Numbered from the stretch's first letter, positions 48,503 through 59,461 are shown. The stretch: 64,000 nucleotides of DNA from CAVWSM01 sp963757805 (GCA_963757805.1 CAVWSM010000006.1:124001-188000), one strand, 5' to 3'. Numbers and translations are program-made. Notes: generated by a model from the letters alone, not told the origin.

Positions 48503-48993
48503 CGCACCTCCCAGCCAGCGAGCTGGCGGGTGATGCGCGGGCCGGTGGCCTTGCCGTCGGTCAGGTCGATCGTGTCGCGCATCAGATACAGATGCACGTA
48601 CTGCGGGCGCTCCGGGTGGAGCTCGGCGAACGCGTCCGCGACCACCTGCAGCAGCCGGGGCTCAGCGATGATCCGGCCGAGCTGGCCTTCGACCTCCGCC
48701 CGACCGATGCCGGTGCCCGTTGCGTTCAGCGGGACGCGCACCCGGGTGCCCTCGGTGGTGTCCGCAAGCACATATGCCGAGTTGATCGAGGCGTCGAGGT
48801 CGGGGCTGGTGGCGTACTGCGCCATCGGTCCGAACGGGAACATGTCGTCGGTGTCGACATAGGCGCCGTAGGCCAGGGCGCCGAGAAACGCGACGACCAC
48901 GCCGAGCCGAACGGCTCGTCCGGCAGGGCTCAGCCGCTGGACGGTGTCGGGGGTCTCGCTCATCGGCTTGGGGTCAGGTCTCGTTGTCGGCAT
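48499..48993 (-). CDS. Companion protein of the HTTM gene, one membrane helix
   Basis: A 164-residue protein (or 154 from the internal ATG at 48963). One N-terminal helix (LGVVVAFLGALAYGAYV) is followed by an extracellular domain with FPFGPMAQYATSPDLDA, TRVRVPLNATGTGIGRAEVE and QYVHLYLMRDTIDL. I do not recognise a named domain. The 4-bp overlap with the HTTM gene and its position upstream suggest that both act together in the membrane. Confidence 0.75.
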   Translation of the reverse strand: MPTTRPDPKPMSETPDTVQRLSPAGRAVRLGVVVAFLGALAYGAYVDTDDMFPFGPMAQYATSPDLDASINSAYVLADTTEGTRVRVPLNATGTGIGRAEVEGQLGRIIAEPRLLQVVADAFAELHPERPQYVHLYLMRDTIDLTDGKATGPRITRQLAGWEVR

Positions 48994-49044
48994 GGAGGAC
49001 GGGGCCAGCCCATGGTACGGGCCGGCGGGGTCACCGGGCGACGA

Positions 49045-49794
49045 TCAGCTGCCGAGGTTCTCCAGCTGGGAGAGGTCGATGGCCTCGTCACTGCTGGGTG
49101 CGGTGATCTCCACGGGCTCGCCGTAGTCGCGGAAGTCGATGAACTGACTCTCGTCCTCAGCGTTCTCCAGGCGCAGCGGATATGGCTCGCCTTCAGTCGC
49201 CACCCAGAGGACGCCAGGCTCGGTGTCGTTGGACTGGACGAGGCCGATCGCTGGGGTGCCGTCGATCTCTCCCGTGTCACCCTTTTCGACGTCGGCGCCC
49301 TCATCGTCGAAGATCGCGGCGAACTGCTCGAGATCCGCGAACTGCGCGAGGTCTTTGGCGTCCTCGTCATCAGCGGGCATGGACAGCCACTTGCCGGCGA
49401 GCAGCTGCGCGGCAGCGTCACCGCCGAGGTCGGCGTAGAACGCGTCGTCACCCTTGATGTAGACCCGCTCGGGGGTGACGATCAGGTCCAACATCTGACC
49501 ACCGAGTGTCACAGATCCGGTTGCACCAGCGTCGGCGTCGATCGCGATGTCGATGTCGATGACTTCGCCCTCGTCCGGGATGCTGCCCGTGATGCGGACT
49601 GACTCGGCGTTGGATAAGGCCTCCTGCGCAGCATCGAGGATCTCGCTGGCTTCCATCGCTTCGAGCCCGTCGTCAGCACCGGCCGTGGATCCAGCCTTGC
49701 CGCTTGTGGTATCGCCGTCGCTGTCGTCAGCGCAGCCGGCGAGCAGAGCCGCGATGACCGGGCCGGCCATCGCAGCCTTGACGAGCCTGTGCAT
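49045..49794 (-). CDS. LppX/LprG-like lipoprotein
   Basis: A 249-residue lipoprotein. The signal peptide ends in a lipobox LLAGC (Cys at about 21), followed by an acidic linker. The mature domain (EILDAAQEALSNAESVRITG, MLDLIVTPERVYIKGDDAFY, AIGLVQSNDTEPGVLWVATE) has the layout of the LppX/LprA/LprF/LprG fold used in mycobacteria to carry lipids to the outer layers. Here a lipid-carrier role is inferred only. Separate from its neighbours by about 130 bp on the rpf side. Confidence 0.82.
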   Translation of the reverse strand: MHRLVKAAMAGPVIAALLAGCADDSDGDTTSGKAGSTAGADDGLEAMEASEILDAAQEALSNAESVRITGSIPDEGEVIDIDIAIDADAGATGSVTLGGQMLDLIVTPERVYIKGDDAFYADLGGDAAAQLLAGKWLSMPADDEDAKDLAQFADLEQFAAIFDDEGADVEKGDTGEIDGTPAIGLVQSNDTEPGVLWVATEGEPYPLRLENAEDESQFIDFRDYGEPVEITAPSSDEAIDLSQLENLGS

Positions 49795-49924
49795 GGAGTC
49801 CCTCCGGCGATGGAAACGCGACGAGGTCGACGCCCCAACCTACTGGGACCTGCCGAAGGGATTGCCTGTGGCCCCGGCCGGGGGTACCGGGGCCCAGGCG
49901 GACTGCAGCGGCGACCTCCTTCCG

Positions 49925-50662
49925 CTAACGCAGATCCAGTTGTTCTCCGGGGAAGACCAGGTCCGGGTTGCCGGCGAGCAGTGCCTGGTTGCGGGCGTAG
50001 ATCTCCGGCCAGCCACCCGGGATGGCGAATTGCCTTGCGATCGAAGACAACGAGTCACCCGGCTGGACGACATAGTCGGCACCCGCGACCGCAGCCGTCG
50101 ACGGCGCGCGGGTGATCGCTGGGCCGGCCGGCGCGGCTCTGCGTGCCTGCCGAGCCGGCTCGGTCTGCGCGGCGCTGCTGCGCGACGACCGAGACGCCCG
50201 CGAACTCGATTGGTTCGACGAGTTGGACTGGCTCGACTGCGCGGGCGCTGCGGACGAGCCGCCTCCACCGCCGCCGCCGCGGAGGCCGAGCTTGCGCGAA
50301 CAGGCCGGCCAGGCTCCCCAGCCTTGGCTGGCGAGCACGCGCTGGGCCACGGCGATCTGCTCCTCACGGCTGGCATTGGCCGCACTGCCGGAGCCGCCGT
50401 TCGCTCGCCATGTCCCAGGGGCAAACTGCAGTCCGCCCGAGTAGCCGTTGCCAGTGCTGGCCGACCAGTTGCCGCCGCTCTCGCACTGGGCGAGCTGATC
50501 CCAGGTTCCTCCGTCCTGGGCTTGTGCTGGGGCCGCCAGCCCGAACGCGGGAATCGCCGTGGCGACGCCCGCCGTCACGAGGAGGCGGCCGAGGGGAGTG
50601 GTGCGGGGCTCGCGCCGCCGCCGGTGGGCATGGCGGGGCGCAGGCCTGGTGGAACGGTGCAT
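49925..50662 (-). CDS. rpf: Resuscitation-promoting-factor-like transglycosylase with LysM
   Basis: A 245-residue secreted muralytic protein. Twin-Arg-rich N-terminus and signal peptide (LLVTAGVATAIPAFGLAAPAQA), an Rpf transglycosylase domain at about 50-125 with the catalytic Glu in WDQLAQCESGGNW and NGYSGGLQFAPGTW, a Gly/Ser/Ala-rich linker, and a C-terminal LysM (YVVQPGDSLSSIARQFAI, NPDLVFPGEQL). ATG 50662 is the start; the frame upstream belongs to the leader RNA. It should cut peptidoglycan and support regrowth from dormancy. Expression is likely under the c-di-AMP riboswitch upstream. Confidence 0.93.
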   Translation of the reverse strand: MHRSTRPAPRHAHRRRREPRTTPLGRLLVTAGVATAIPAFGLAAPAQAQDGGTWDQLAQCESGGNWSASTGNGYSGGLQFAPGTWRANGGSGSAANASREEQIAVAQRVLASQGWGAWPACSRKLGLRGGGGGGGSSAAPAQSSQSNSSNQSSSRASRSSRSSAAQTEPARQARRAAPAGPAITRAPSTAAVAGADYVVQPGDSLSSIARQFAIPGGWPEIYARNQALLAGNPDLVFPGEQLDLR

Positions 50663-50744
50663 GAACTGACCTCTCCTGCCGCCTGCGGGGTGAGCTGACG
50701 GGTTCGGGCTGAGAGGTGTGCCCGGCCTTCGGCTAGCACTTGGG

Positions 50745-50880
50745 GAAGTGGGGAAGGCTTCACCCCTGCGCACGACTTCGGTACGCGGTGGGTCCCCCGC
50801 TCCTGCCCATACGTGGTTGCTCGAGTGGGTCGGCGCCCAGTGGGCAGGACTCGGCGGTAGGGCCCGACCACGCGCATTTT
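50745..50880 (-). ncRNA. c-di-AMP riboswitch (ydaO/yuaA class) upstream of the rpf-like gene
   Basis: On the minus strand the leader carries the class-defining GGGGGACCCA (50789-50798), a long-range stem formed by TCCTGCCC and GGGCAGGA (plus-strand positions 50842-50849 and 50801-50808), a GCCGAG near the 5' side and AGGGGTGAAGCC near the 3' side (about 50755-50767). The rpf leader is the classical actinobacterial location of this riboswitch. Outer boundaries are approximate. In known cases c-di-AMP binding lowers expression. Confidence 0.85.
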
Positions 50881-51028
50881 CACGCGATTTCCGCACACTA
50901 AGAGGCCCTGCCCGATGACGCAATAGGGGATTGGGAGTTTACCGGGACGTGATCTTGCATTCACCGCAACGAGATGGCACGTCCGGTGCTCTTCCGCGAA
51001 CGAGAGGGAAACGAGGCACGGACAGTAA

Positions 51029-53149
51029 CTACTTCACGGCAACCGTTTCCGTCTCGACAATCTCGTCGAGCCCGACGTCCGGCTTTCGGTACAGGGCACT
51101 TGGCCACCACATCCAGCGACCGATGTCGAGGTTGAGCGCAGTCACCAGGATCGAGCGCACGATCAGCGTGTCGAGCAGCACGCCGAACGCCACCGCGAAT
51201 CCAATCTCGGCGAACGCGACGACCGGAAGCGTTGCCAGCACGGCAAACGTCCCGGCAAGCACGAGACCAGCCGACGTGATGACGCCACCGGTCGCGGCGA
51301 GACCGGTAAGCGCGCCCCGCCGGGTGCCCTGATGTTGCGCCTCCTCGTGGACACGCGTCATGAGGAAGATGTTGTAGTCGATGCCGAGCGCGACGAGGAA
51401 CACGAACACGAACAACGGGAACGCGGTGTCGACGCCGGCAAACCCGAAGACGTGCTCGAAGATGAGTGCACTCGCGCCCAACGCCGCGGCGAACGAGAGC
51501 ACCACCGTTGCGACGAGGATGAGCGGCGCGACAATTGCCCGCAGCAACAGCATGAGGATGACGAACACCGCCACCAGGATCAACGGCATGATGACCTGGC
51601 TGTCGCGCTCAGAAGCTCTGAAGATGTCGAGCGCAATCGCAGTGTTGCCGCCGACGAGCGCGTCGGCATCGGGCACCGCATGGACCTCGTCACGCACCCG
51701 GTCGACTGTGTCCTGCGCTTCAGTGCTGTCGGCTGCCGCCTCGAGAGTTCCTTCCAGCACGACGAAGTCACCCTGCGCGGGCTGCGGCTGGGTCACCTCC
51801 GTGATGCCGGGTGTGTCTGCGAACGCCGCCTGTACGGCGTCGGCCTCGTCGGCGTTGGTGACCACGACGACTGGGTTGCCGGTGCCGGCGGGGTAGTGCT
51901 CGGCGAGCACTTCCTCGCCAACGATGGACTCGGGCTTGTCGATGAACGCGTCCTTGTTGGCGATGACGCCGGTGTCGAGGCCGAGCAAGCCGAGCGCCAT
52001 GGCCCCGAGTGCCGCGGACGTGGCAATCCAGACGACACGCGGACGTCGCGCAATCGAGCGCCCGATGCGTGCCCAGAATCCGGTCTCCGTCGGCTCGGCC
52101 GAACCGAAGGTCGGCTTCACCGGCCAGAAGACCCAGCGGCCCACGATGACGAGCAGTGCCGGCAGCAAGGTCAGCATCGCCAAGAGTCCGATCGCGACGC
52201 CTATCGCCAGCACCGGACCCATCGCGCGCGTGGAGTTCATCTCGGCCGCGACCAGGCACAGCATGCCCACAGCGACGGTGGAGGCGCTGGCGACGATGGC
52301 CGGGCCAGCACGGTGCAACGCAAAGGCCATCGCCTCGTGCCGGTCGACGTGCCGGCGCAGCTCTTCTCGGTAGCGGGCCACGAGGAGCAGCGCATAGTCA
52401 GTGCTTGCTCCGAAGACAAGGACGAGCAATATGCCCGCCGTCTGCGCGTTGACGGTGAGGCCGGCATTTTCGGCGAGCAGGTAGACGACGGCCTGTGCCG
52501 CAGTAAGCGCGGTGACCGCAGATACGACCGGCAGTATCCAGAGGGTCGGGCTGCGGTAGGACAGCAGCAGGATGACGATGACGACGCCCAGTGCGGCATA
52601 AAGCAGCGAGCTGTCGATGCCCTCGAAGGCGTCGGCGAAGTCGGCGTTGACACCGGCCGGACCGGTCACCCAAGACTCGAGACCGTTGGCGTCAGACTGT
52701 GTGATGGCCTCGATGTCGTCGCGGGCGACCGGAAGGTCCATCCACCCGTTGCCGCTGACGTCGAGCTGTGCGATGAGCTGCAGCGCCTCGCCGTCGTCGG
52801 ATGGCACGGGGCCAATGACCTCGCCATCGACCAAGTCGACGTCGGCGATGAGCGCTGCGTCGTCGGTGACCTTGGCGAGGTCGGCCTCGGTGACGCCACC
52901 AGGGCGCTCATAGACGATGACAGCGGGAAGCAGCTCGCCGGTCTGGAACTGCTCCTGCTGGATCTCGAACACCTTGGTCGACTCGGCGCTGCCGGGCAGC
53001 CAGGCCGCCGAGTCATTTTCCTGAGCGCCGGTCAGCTTTGCCGACAGTGGCCCGGCGACCGCCAGCACCAGCACCCAGAACGCCAGGACGATCCATTTCG
53101 TGCGGCGACCGCAGACGAACGCACCGATCTTCGAAAGCAACGCACCCAT
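51029..53149 (-). CDS. MMPL-family transporter (first copy)
   Basis: A 706-residue RND-superfamily exporter with two six-helix halves. Helix 1 (WIVLAFWVLVLAVAGPL) is followed by an extracellular domain of about 150 residues, then the clustered helices with GASTDYALLLVARYREELRR (the MMPL Asp-Tyr proton relay). The second half repeats this with FVFLVALGIDYNIFLMTRVH. The C-terminus ends shortly after helix 12. It is a paralogue of the MMPL gene at 59628, sharing HEAMAFALHRA and GMLCLVA. Likely substrates: lipids, siderophores or drugs. Confidence 0.92.
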   Translation of the reverse strand: MGALLSKIGAFVCGRRTKWIVLAFWVLVLAVAGPLSAKLTGAQENDSAAWLPGSAESTKVFEIQQEQFQTGELLPAVIVYERPGGVTEADLAKVTDDAALIADVDLVDGEVIGPVPSDDGEALQLIAQLDVSGNGWMDLPVARDDIEAITQSDANGLESWVTGPAGVNADFADAFEGIDSSLLYAALGVVIVILLLSYRSPTLWILPVVSAVTALTAAQAVVYLLAENAGLTVNAQTAGILLVLVFGASTDYALLLVARYREELRRHVDRHEAMAFALHRAGPAIVASASTVAVGMLCLVAAEMNSTRAMGPVLAIGVAIGLLAMLTLLPALLVIVGRWVFWPVKPTFGSAEPTETGFWARIGRSIARRPRVVWIATSAALGAMALGLLGLDTGVIANKDAFIDKPESIVGEEVLAEHYPAGTGNPVVVVTNADEADAVQAAFADTPGITEVTQPQPAQGDFVVLEGTLEAAADSTEAQDTVDRVRDEVHAVPDADALVGGNTAIALDIFRASERDSQVIMPLILVAVFVILMLLLRAIVAPLILVATVVLSFAAALGASALIFEHVFGFAGVDTAFPLFVFVFLVALGIDYNIFLMTRVHEEAQHQGTRRGALTGLAATGGVITSAGLVLAGTFAVLATLPVVAFAEIGFAVAFGVLLDTLIVRSILVTALNLDIGRWMWWPSALYRKPDVGLDEIVETETVAVK

Positions 53150-53535
53150 GCGAGGGCCCCCAGAAGTTGCGCAGGTTCGATGACGTGACCGTAGACCTCA
53201 CTACTGACACGTCGAAACTGGGTTTCTCATCGCGACATGGGCCAGAATTTTCGCGAGCCGAGCCCTGGAAGGGGACCGCCGCAAGGATCGCATGCGCTTG
53301 AGCGGCGGCAACTTTACATAATGTGGCTTATCGGCCAACGCTCGAGGTAGCCACGGCCATCCGAGCCCGCCGCGGGTGCAGAGACCGTCAATTCAGTCAT
53401 CCTTGCGCGGCGGCTATGGGCACACCCGGTGAGAGCACGCGACCCGGCCAGGCATGGTTCATCGCAGCACCAGCGAATGCGCGCACGGCAACGGGCCCCT
53501 GAAGTTCAGCTCTCGCGAGAAGGGGTTGACTCTCG
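53150..53535. other. Non-coding region upstream of the first MMPL gene
   Basis: This 386-bp stretch must hold the MMPL promoter (minus strand). Small Arg-rich frames on the plus strand do not resemble proteins. I see no tRNA, repeat or clear operator. Confidence 0.4.
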
Positions 53536-53886
53536 CTACCAGTCGTTACCGAGCACGTCACCCGCGCTCGGTGTCAGAGCGGCCCACCATGTGCTCGCAG
53601 CCATCGAAACGCTGAGGAACCGCACGGACCCATCCCCAAGCGCAAAATTCGCCCCACTGGTGTGGGAGCTACGCGCGAGCGCGGACGCCTCAGTGATTAC
53701 CTCGCCCCCCGCCATTGTCGATTGGGCTCGGTAAACACCCGGCTGGATCGAGTCCCTGACGAACCGGACGGACCCGTCCGCCATCCCCGTGTCGGCGTGG
53801 GCGGCAGGAGCGAGCGCGAGCGTGACCACAGCGGCGAAACCAGCGAGGCTCGCGCCGCCGAGGATCCTCGTCCTCATCCTCTTCAT
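53536..53886 (-). CDS. Small secreted protein with two DUF1559-like H-X9-DG segments
   Basis: A 116-residue protein with a clear signal peptide (ILGGASLAGFAAVVTLALAP, cleavage after AHA). The mature part is two similar blocks: DGSVRFVRDSIQPGVYRAQS followed by AGGEVIT, and GDGSVRFLSVSMAASTWWAA followed by AGDVLG. The second begins SSHTSGANFALGDG, which exactly fits the H-X9-DG motif that closes the DUF1559 pilin-like proteins of Planctomycetes. Here the pilin part is absent. GAGGAGGAG precedes ATG 53886. The protein is presumably extracellular; function unknown. Confidence 0.7.
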   Translation of the reverse strand: MKRMRTRILGGASLAGFAAVVTLALAPAAHADTGMADGSVRFVRDSIQPGVYRAQSTMAGGEVITEASALARSSHTSGANFALGDGSVRFLSVSMAASTWWAALTPSAGDVLGNDW

Positions 53887-54002
53887 GTGACCTCTCCTCC
53901 TCTGTGTTCCGGTCACCTCCTATTCGGACCTGCCGCCGGTACGGATGAGGAATCGGCCTTTTGCGCAACACCGAGTGGTCACGGCGTCCGCGACGAGTTC
54001 GG

Positions 54003-56386
<2,384 letters not shown>

Positions 56387-56430
56387 GTTTAAAGTGACTC
56401 CATCTGTACGGCGGGTGGCTAGCTCAGTTG

Positions 56431-56928
56431 TCAGCTCACCGCTTTCTTCACGAGCGCGGCGATCCTTGCCTCGTCGGCGGCGGTCAACTCCTTCAGTGCG
56501 AAGGCGGTCGGCCACATGGCACCTTCGTCGAGGTTCGCGTCGTCGTTGAAGCCGAACGTCGCGTACCTGGACTTGAACTTCTGCGCGGGCTGGAAGAAGC
56601 AGACGACCTTGCCGTCCTTGGCATACGCGGGCATCCCGTACCAGAGCTTCGGCGAAAGAGCTGGCGCGCTGTCTTTGATGACTTCATGGAGCCGCTCGGC
56701 CATGGTGCGATCGGGTTCCGCCATCTCAGCGATCTTCGCGAGCACGGCGCCTTCCTCGGCCGCCTTGTCTGGGCGCCGGCCGCGGCGCGCTTCCGCCTTC
56801 GTCTCTTGGGCGCGCTCCTTCATCGCGGCTCGTTCCTCGTCCGAGAATGCCACGGACGCCTTGCGATTCCGGGTGGTGCTCTTAGCGGGCTGCTGCGTGC
56901 CCTTCTTTGTCGGTTTTCTCTCAGCCAT
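56431..56928 (-). CDS. DUF1801/YdhG-like protein with basic N-terminal tail
   Basis: A 165-residue protein. The Lys/Arg-rich N-terminus (about 1-60; AERKPTKKGTQQPAKSTTRN) precedes a YdhG-like domain (about 70-160; IAEMAEPDRTMAERLHEVIK, LSPKLWYGMPAYAKDGKVVC, MWPTAFALKELTAADEARIA). Such proteins are annotated as iron chaperones in some genomes without proof. It lies just upstream of the UvrA-like gene on the same strand (44 bp). Confidence 0.82.
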   Translation of the reverse strand: MAERKPTKKGTQQPAKSTTRNRKASVAFSDEERAAMKERAQETKAEARRGRRPDKAAEEGAVLAKIAEMAEPDRTMAERLHEVIKDSAPALSPKLWYGMPAYAKDGKVVCFFQPAQKFKSRYATFGFNDDANLDEGAMWPTAFALKELTAADEARIAALVKKAVS

Positions 56929-57051
56929 TGCGAAGCACCTCCATGCGCCTCACGAGTCCCCTCATGGATCCTTGGACCGCCCGAGCGCGTTGCCGACGAG
57001 GTCTGTGACCGTACCGAAGGCTGCCAGTCGGGCGTGCGATCCCCGGACTGG

Positions 57052-57465
57052 TCAGCGCAGCTCCTGGATGCGGATGTGGTTGCCCGCGGGATCGCGGAAG
57101 GCGCAGTCGCGCACGCCGTACGGCTGGTCGGTGGGCTCCTGGACGACCTCGGCGTCGCTGGCCTGCAGCCGCTCGAACGTACCGTCAAGGTCCTTGGTGG
57201 CCAGCAGGATCCAGCCGTAGGTGCCCTTGGCCATCATCTCGACAATGGTGCGGCGCTCGTCGTCGGTGATGCCGGAGCCCGGCGGGGCGGGCGGCGCCAG
57301 GAGGATAGACGTGGCGGGCTGGTCGGGGTGGCCGACCGTGATCCAACGCATCTTGCCCTTTCCGACGTCGCTGCGGACCTCGAAGCCGAGGATGTCGCGA
57401 TAGAAGGCCAGGGATTCCTCCGGGTCGTCATGCGGGAGGAAGGTGGTGTGAATGGTGATGTCCAT
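57052..57465 (-). CDS. VOC-family (glyoxalase/bleomycin-resistance fold) protein
   Basis: A 137-residue single VOC domain pair: MDITIHTTFLPHDDPEESLA, FYRDILGFEVRSDVGKGKMR, then DGTFERLQASDAEVVQEPTD and YGVRDCAFRDPAGNHIRIQE. Metal-ligand positions are those of the fold (His6 or nearby, Glu at the end). The start ATG lies about 8 nt after a -10 (57473-57478), so the mRNA is probably leaderless. The AraC gene ends 5 bp upstream. Probable role is binding or modification of a small toxic molecule. Confidence 0.9.
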   Translation of the reverse strand: MDITIHTTFLPHDDPEESLAFYRDILGFEVRSDVGKGKMRWITVGHPDQPATSILLAPPAPPGSGITDDERRTIVEMMAKGTYGWILLATKDLDGTFERLQASDAEVVQEPTDQPYGVRDCAFRDPAGNHIRIQELR

Positions 57466-57470
57466 GGCGG

Positions 57471-57920
57471 TCACGCTAGTTGCGGCTCGGTGACACGCGC
57501 TTCTCGACTCCTGATGGGTCTGGTCACCTGTTTCGCCACGCACGACGGCATCCCCAGCGTCGCCCGATCTGCCTGGCCCCGGTAGGTGCTGGGTGGTATC
57601 CCGACCAGCTCGGTGAAGCGAGTGCTGAAAGTGCCCAGCGACGAACAGCCGACCGCGAAACAGACCTCGGTCACGCTCAGATCGCCACGACGCAGCAACG
57701 CCATCGCGCGCTCGATCCGCCTCGTCATCAGGTAGCTGTACGGCGACTCGCCGTAGGCGCGCCTGAACTCGCGGCTGAGATGGCCGGCCGACATGTTCAC
57801 ACCGCGGGCGAGCGCCTCGACGTCCAGTGGCTGCGCATACTCCCGGTCGATCCGGTCGCGGACTCGGCGCAGCCACGCGAGGTCGCGCAACTGCTGTGCC
57901 GTGGCGGATCCGCTGGTCAC
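57471..57920 (-). CDS. AraC-family transcriptional regulator (DNA-binding core)
   Basis: From GTG 57920 the 149-residue product is essentially the AraC DNA-binding domain: WLRRVRDRIDREYAQPLDVE, ALARGVNMSAGHLSREFRRA, SPYSYLMTRRIERAMALLRR, SVTEVCFAVGCSSLGTFSTR and FTELVGIPPSTYR. The open frame extends upstream to an ATG at 58157 with a good ribosome-binding site; see the separate entry. It is the natural candidate to bind the repeated 16-bp promoter element found upstream of the VOC, MFS and MMPL genes and its own gene. Confidence 0.9.
   Translation of the reverse strand: MTSGSATAQQLRDLAWLRRVRDRIDREYAQPLDVEALARGVNMSAGHLSREFRRAYGESPYSYLMTRRIERAMALLRRGDLSVTEVCFAVGCSSLGTFSTRFTELVGIPPSTYRGQADRATLGMPSCVAKQVTRPIRSREARVTEPQLA
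57473..57514 (-). promoter_or_regulatory. Promoter of the VOC gene with 16-bp operator, copy 1
   Basis: Operator TCAGGAGTCGAGAAGC at 57514-57499, 20-nt gap, TAGCGT (-10) at 57478-57473. The site lies within the 3' end of the AraC gene. The VOC ATG is 8 nt downstream of the -10, pointing to a leaderless message. Confidence 0.7.
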
Positions 57921-58157
57921 GTGCCCAATCGTACGTCGCGCCAGAGTTGCCCAGCGCGGTTGGCGTCCCACCCCCGTCTGGAACGCGACCTGCTCGATCG
58001 CACCCGACTGGTGCGACCGGATCAGGTCCGGCTCGTCTGCAGCGACGAAAATGCCTTCCAGCGCGGCGTGCTTGACCGCCGCGGCCAGCGCATCGTCGAC
58101 ATTGTCCTGGTTGGCCAGCGCTCGTCGTGCAAGGCGACCCGAGGCCTCAACGCACAT
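57921..58157 (-). other. In-frame N-terminal extension of the AraC regulator, or separate start
   Basis: ATG at 58157, preceded by AAGGGGA, is about 22 nt downstream of a start site expected from the -10 at 58186-58191. It opens a coding-looking stretch with high GC at third positions (LANQDNVDDALAAAVKHAAL, EGIFVAADEPDLIRSHQSGA) that runs into the AraC domain, giving 228 aa. Typical homologues begin at the GTG at 57920. The extension may be a ligand-sensing piece or a remnant. Confidence 0.5.
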
Positions 58158-58183
58158 TTCGTCCCCTTCGACACGTCTCGTGA

Positions 58184-59461
58184 TTACGCTAGCTGCGGTG
58201 CATCGACCGCTGCTTCTCGATTCCTGATCGGGTTCCTGCGCCGGGCCCACAACAGGGCGCACGCGAGGGCGCCGAGCGTCACGGTGGCGAGTCCTGAGCC
58301 GCCGAGCGTCGCTCGCGGGCCGAGCGCCATGGTGAGCGGTCCGCCTAGGGCCACGCCGATCGGCGATGCGGTGACCAGTGCCGCGCTCCAAGCTGCGAGC
58401 ATGGCGGCCAGGTGCTGCGGGGGTGACTTCGCCTGCAACAGCGTTACCGAGAGCGGTACGAACGGCCCGTAGATCGCGCCGCCGAGCATGAAGCACGCGA
58501 CGGTGACCGGTGTCGGCACGTCGAACCCGAACGGCAGCAGCGAGAGGCCCCAGGCGATCACGATGGCGAACGTCACCGGCCACAGCGGCAGCTGCCGCAG
58601 CGCGCCGACCGCCAGCCCGCCGAGCACTGCGCCGACGCCGAACAGGGTCCAGTAGACGCCGAGTAGCGTGCCCGGCGCGTGCAGGTCGTCGGTCACATGC
58701 AGCGGCAGCGCGACCTCGACCGGTCCGTACAGCAGGTTGAAGAACCAGGTGAGCGTCAGCAGCCCTAGCAACTCAGGACGCGCACGCAGCAGCGCAAAAC
58801 CGCCGCGCGCCGCCGCCTTGTCGACTGGGGAAACGTCCCCCGGCTCTGGGAGCCGGGTGCGTGCGACGAGCATCGCGAGGAACACGTACGTGAGCGCATC
58901 CAAGCCGAGGACGAGTGCGGAGCTGACGTACGTCACGAGAACGCCGGCGATCGCGGGGCCGGCGATCATGGCGGCAAAGTTCAGCGAGCTGACGAGGGTG
59001 TTGGCGGCGAGCCGCTGCTCGTCGGGCAGTAGCTCGGCCAGCAGGGTGTACTTGCCCGCGCTGCCCCACGCGTGCAGCAGCGACGAGACCGCGAGCAGCA
59101 CGACGTACAGCGGCAGGGTAAGCAGCCCGGCGAGCCAGGCGAGCGTTACGGCGCCGAGGAACACTCCGCGCACCACGTTGTCGGCCAGCAGCAGCCGCCT
59201 CGCCGGCACGCGGCGCAGGCGGCGACCGAACACCAGCGTGCCGACCACGCCCGGCAACGTGTACGCGGCCACCGCTCCGCCGACCCACAGCCCGGCGGTC
59301 GCCTGCGGCGCGAGCTCGATGGCCAGCCACGCGACCGCGACAAAACTCATCCCGTCCCCGAGGAACGAGACACCGAAGCCGAGGATGAGTCGCCGGAATA
59401 TCCGGTTGGCGAGCACCGGCCGGTAGGCAGAGGGCACCAGGCGTCGGAGCATTACGGGCAC
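58184..59461 (-). CDS. MFS transporter (MFS_3/enterobactin-exporter-like)
   Basis: A 425-residue twelve-helix major facilitator: NRIFRRLILGFGVSFLGDGM, VFGRRLRRVPARRLLLADNV (loop between helices 2 and 3), LLAELLPDEQRLAANTLVSS, FFNLLYGPVEVALPLHVTDD and LLGVYWTLFGVGAVLGGLAV. The family includes macrolide and siderophore exporters. Starts: GTG 59461 or ATG 59452; the ATG overlaps the TAA of a 14-codon leader ORF (TAATG), suggesting coupling. Its promoter is copy 4 of the operator. Confidence 0.9.
   Translation of the reverse strand: MPVMLRRLVPSAYRPVLANRIFRRLILGFGVSFLGDGMSFVAVAWLAIELAPQATAGLWVGGAVAAYTLPGVVGTLVFGRRLRRVPARRLLLADNVVRGVFLGAVTLAWLAGLLTLPLYVVLLAVSSLLHAWGSAGKYTLLAELLPDEQRLAANTLVSSLNFAAMIAGPAIAGVLVTYVSSALVLGLDALTYVFLAMLVARTRLPEPGDVSPVDKAAARGGFALLRARPELLGLLTLTWFFNLLYGPVEVALPLHVTDDLHAPGTLLGVYWTLFGVGAVLGGLAVGALRQLPLWPVTFAIVIAWGLSLLPFGFDVPTPVTVACFMLGGAIYGPFVPLSVTLLQAKSPPQHLAAMLAAWSAALVTASPIGVALGGPLTMALGPRATLGGSGLATVTLGALACALLWARRRNPIRNREAAVDAPQLA
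58186..58227 (-). promoter_or_regulatory. Promoter of the AraC gene with 16-bp operator, copy 2
   Basis: Operator TCAGGAATCGAGAAGC at 58227-58212, 20-nt gap, TAGCGT at 58191-58186. It overlaps the 3' end of the MFS gene and faces the AraC reading frame. Confidence 0.7.

Noticed and set aside
51332..53188. Open frame of 618 codons on the plus strand
   Set aside because: It is antisense to the MMPL gene, rich in Asp, Arg, His and Gln, has no membrane or domain pattern, and arises from high GC at third positions.
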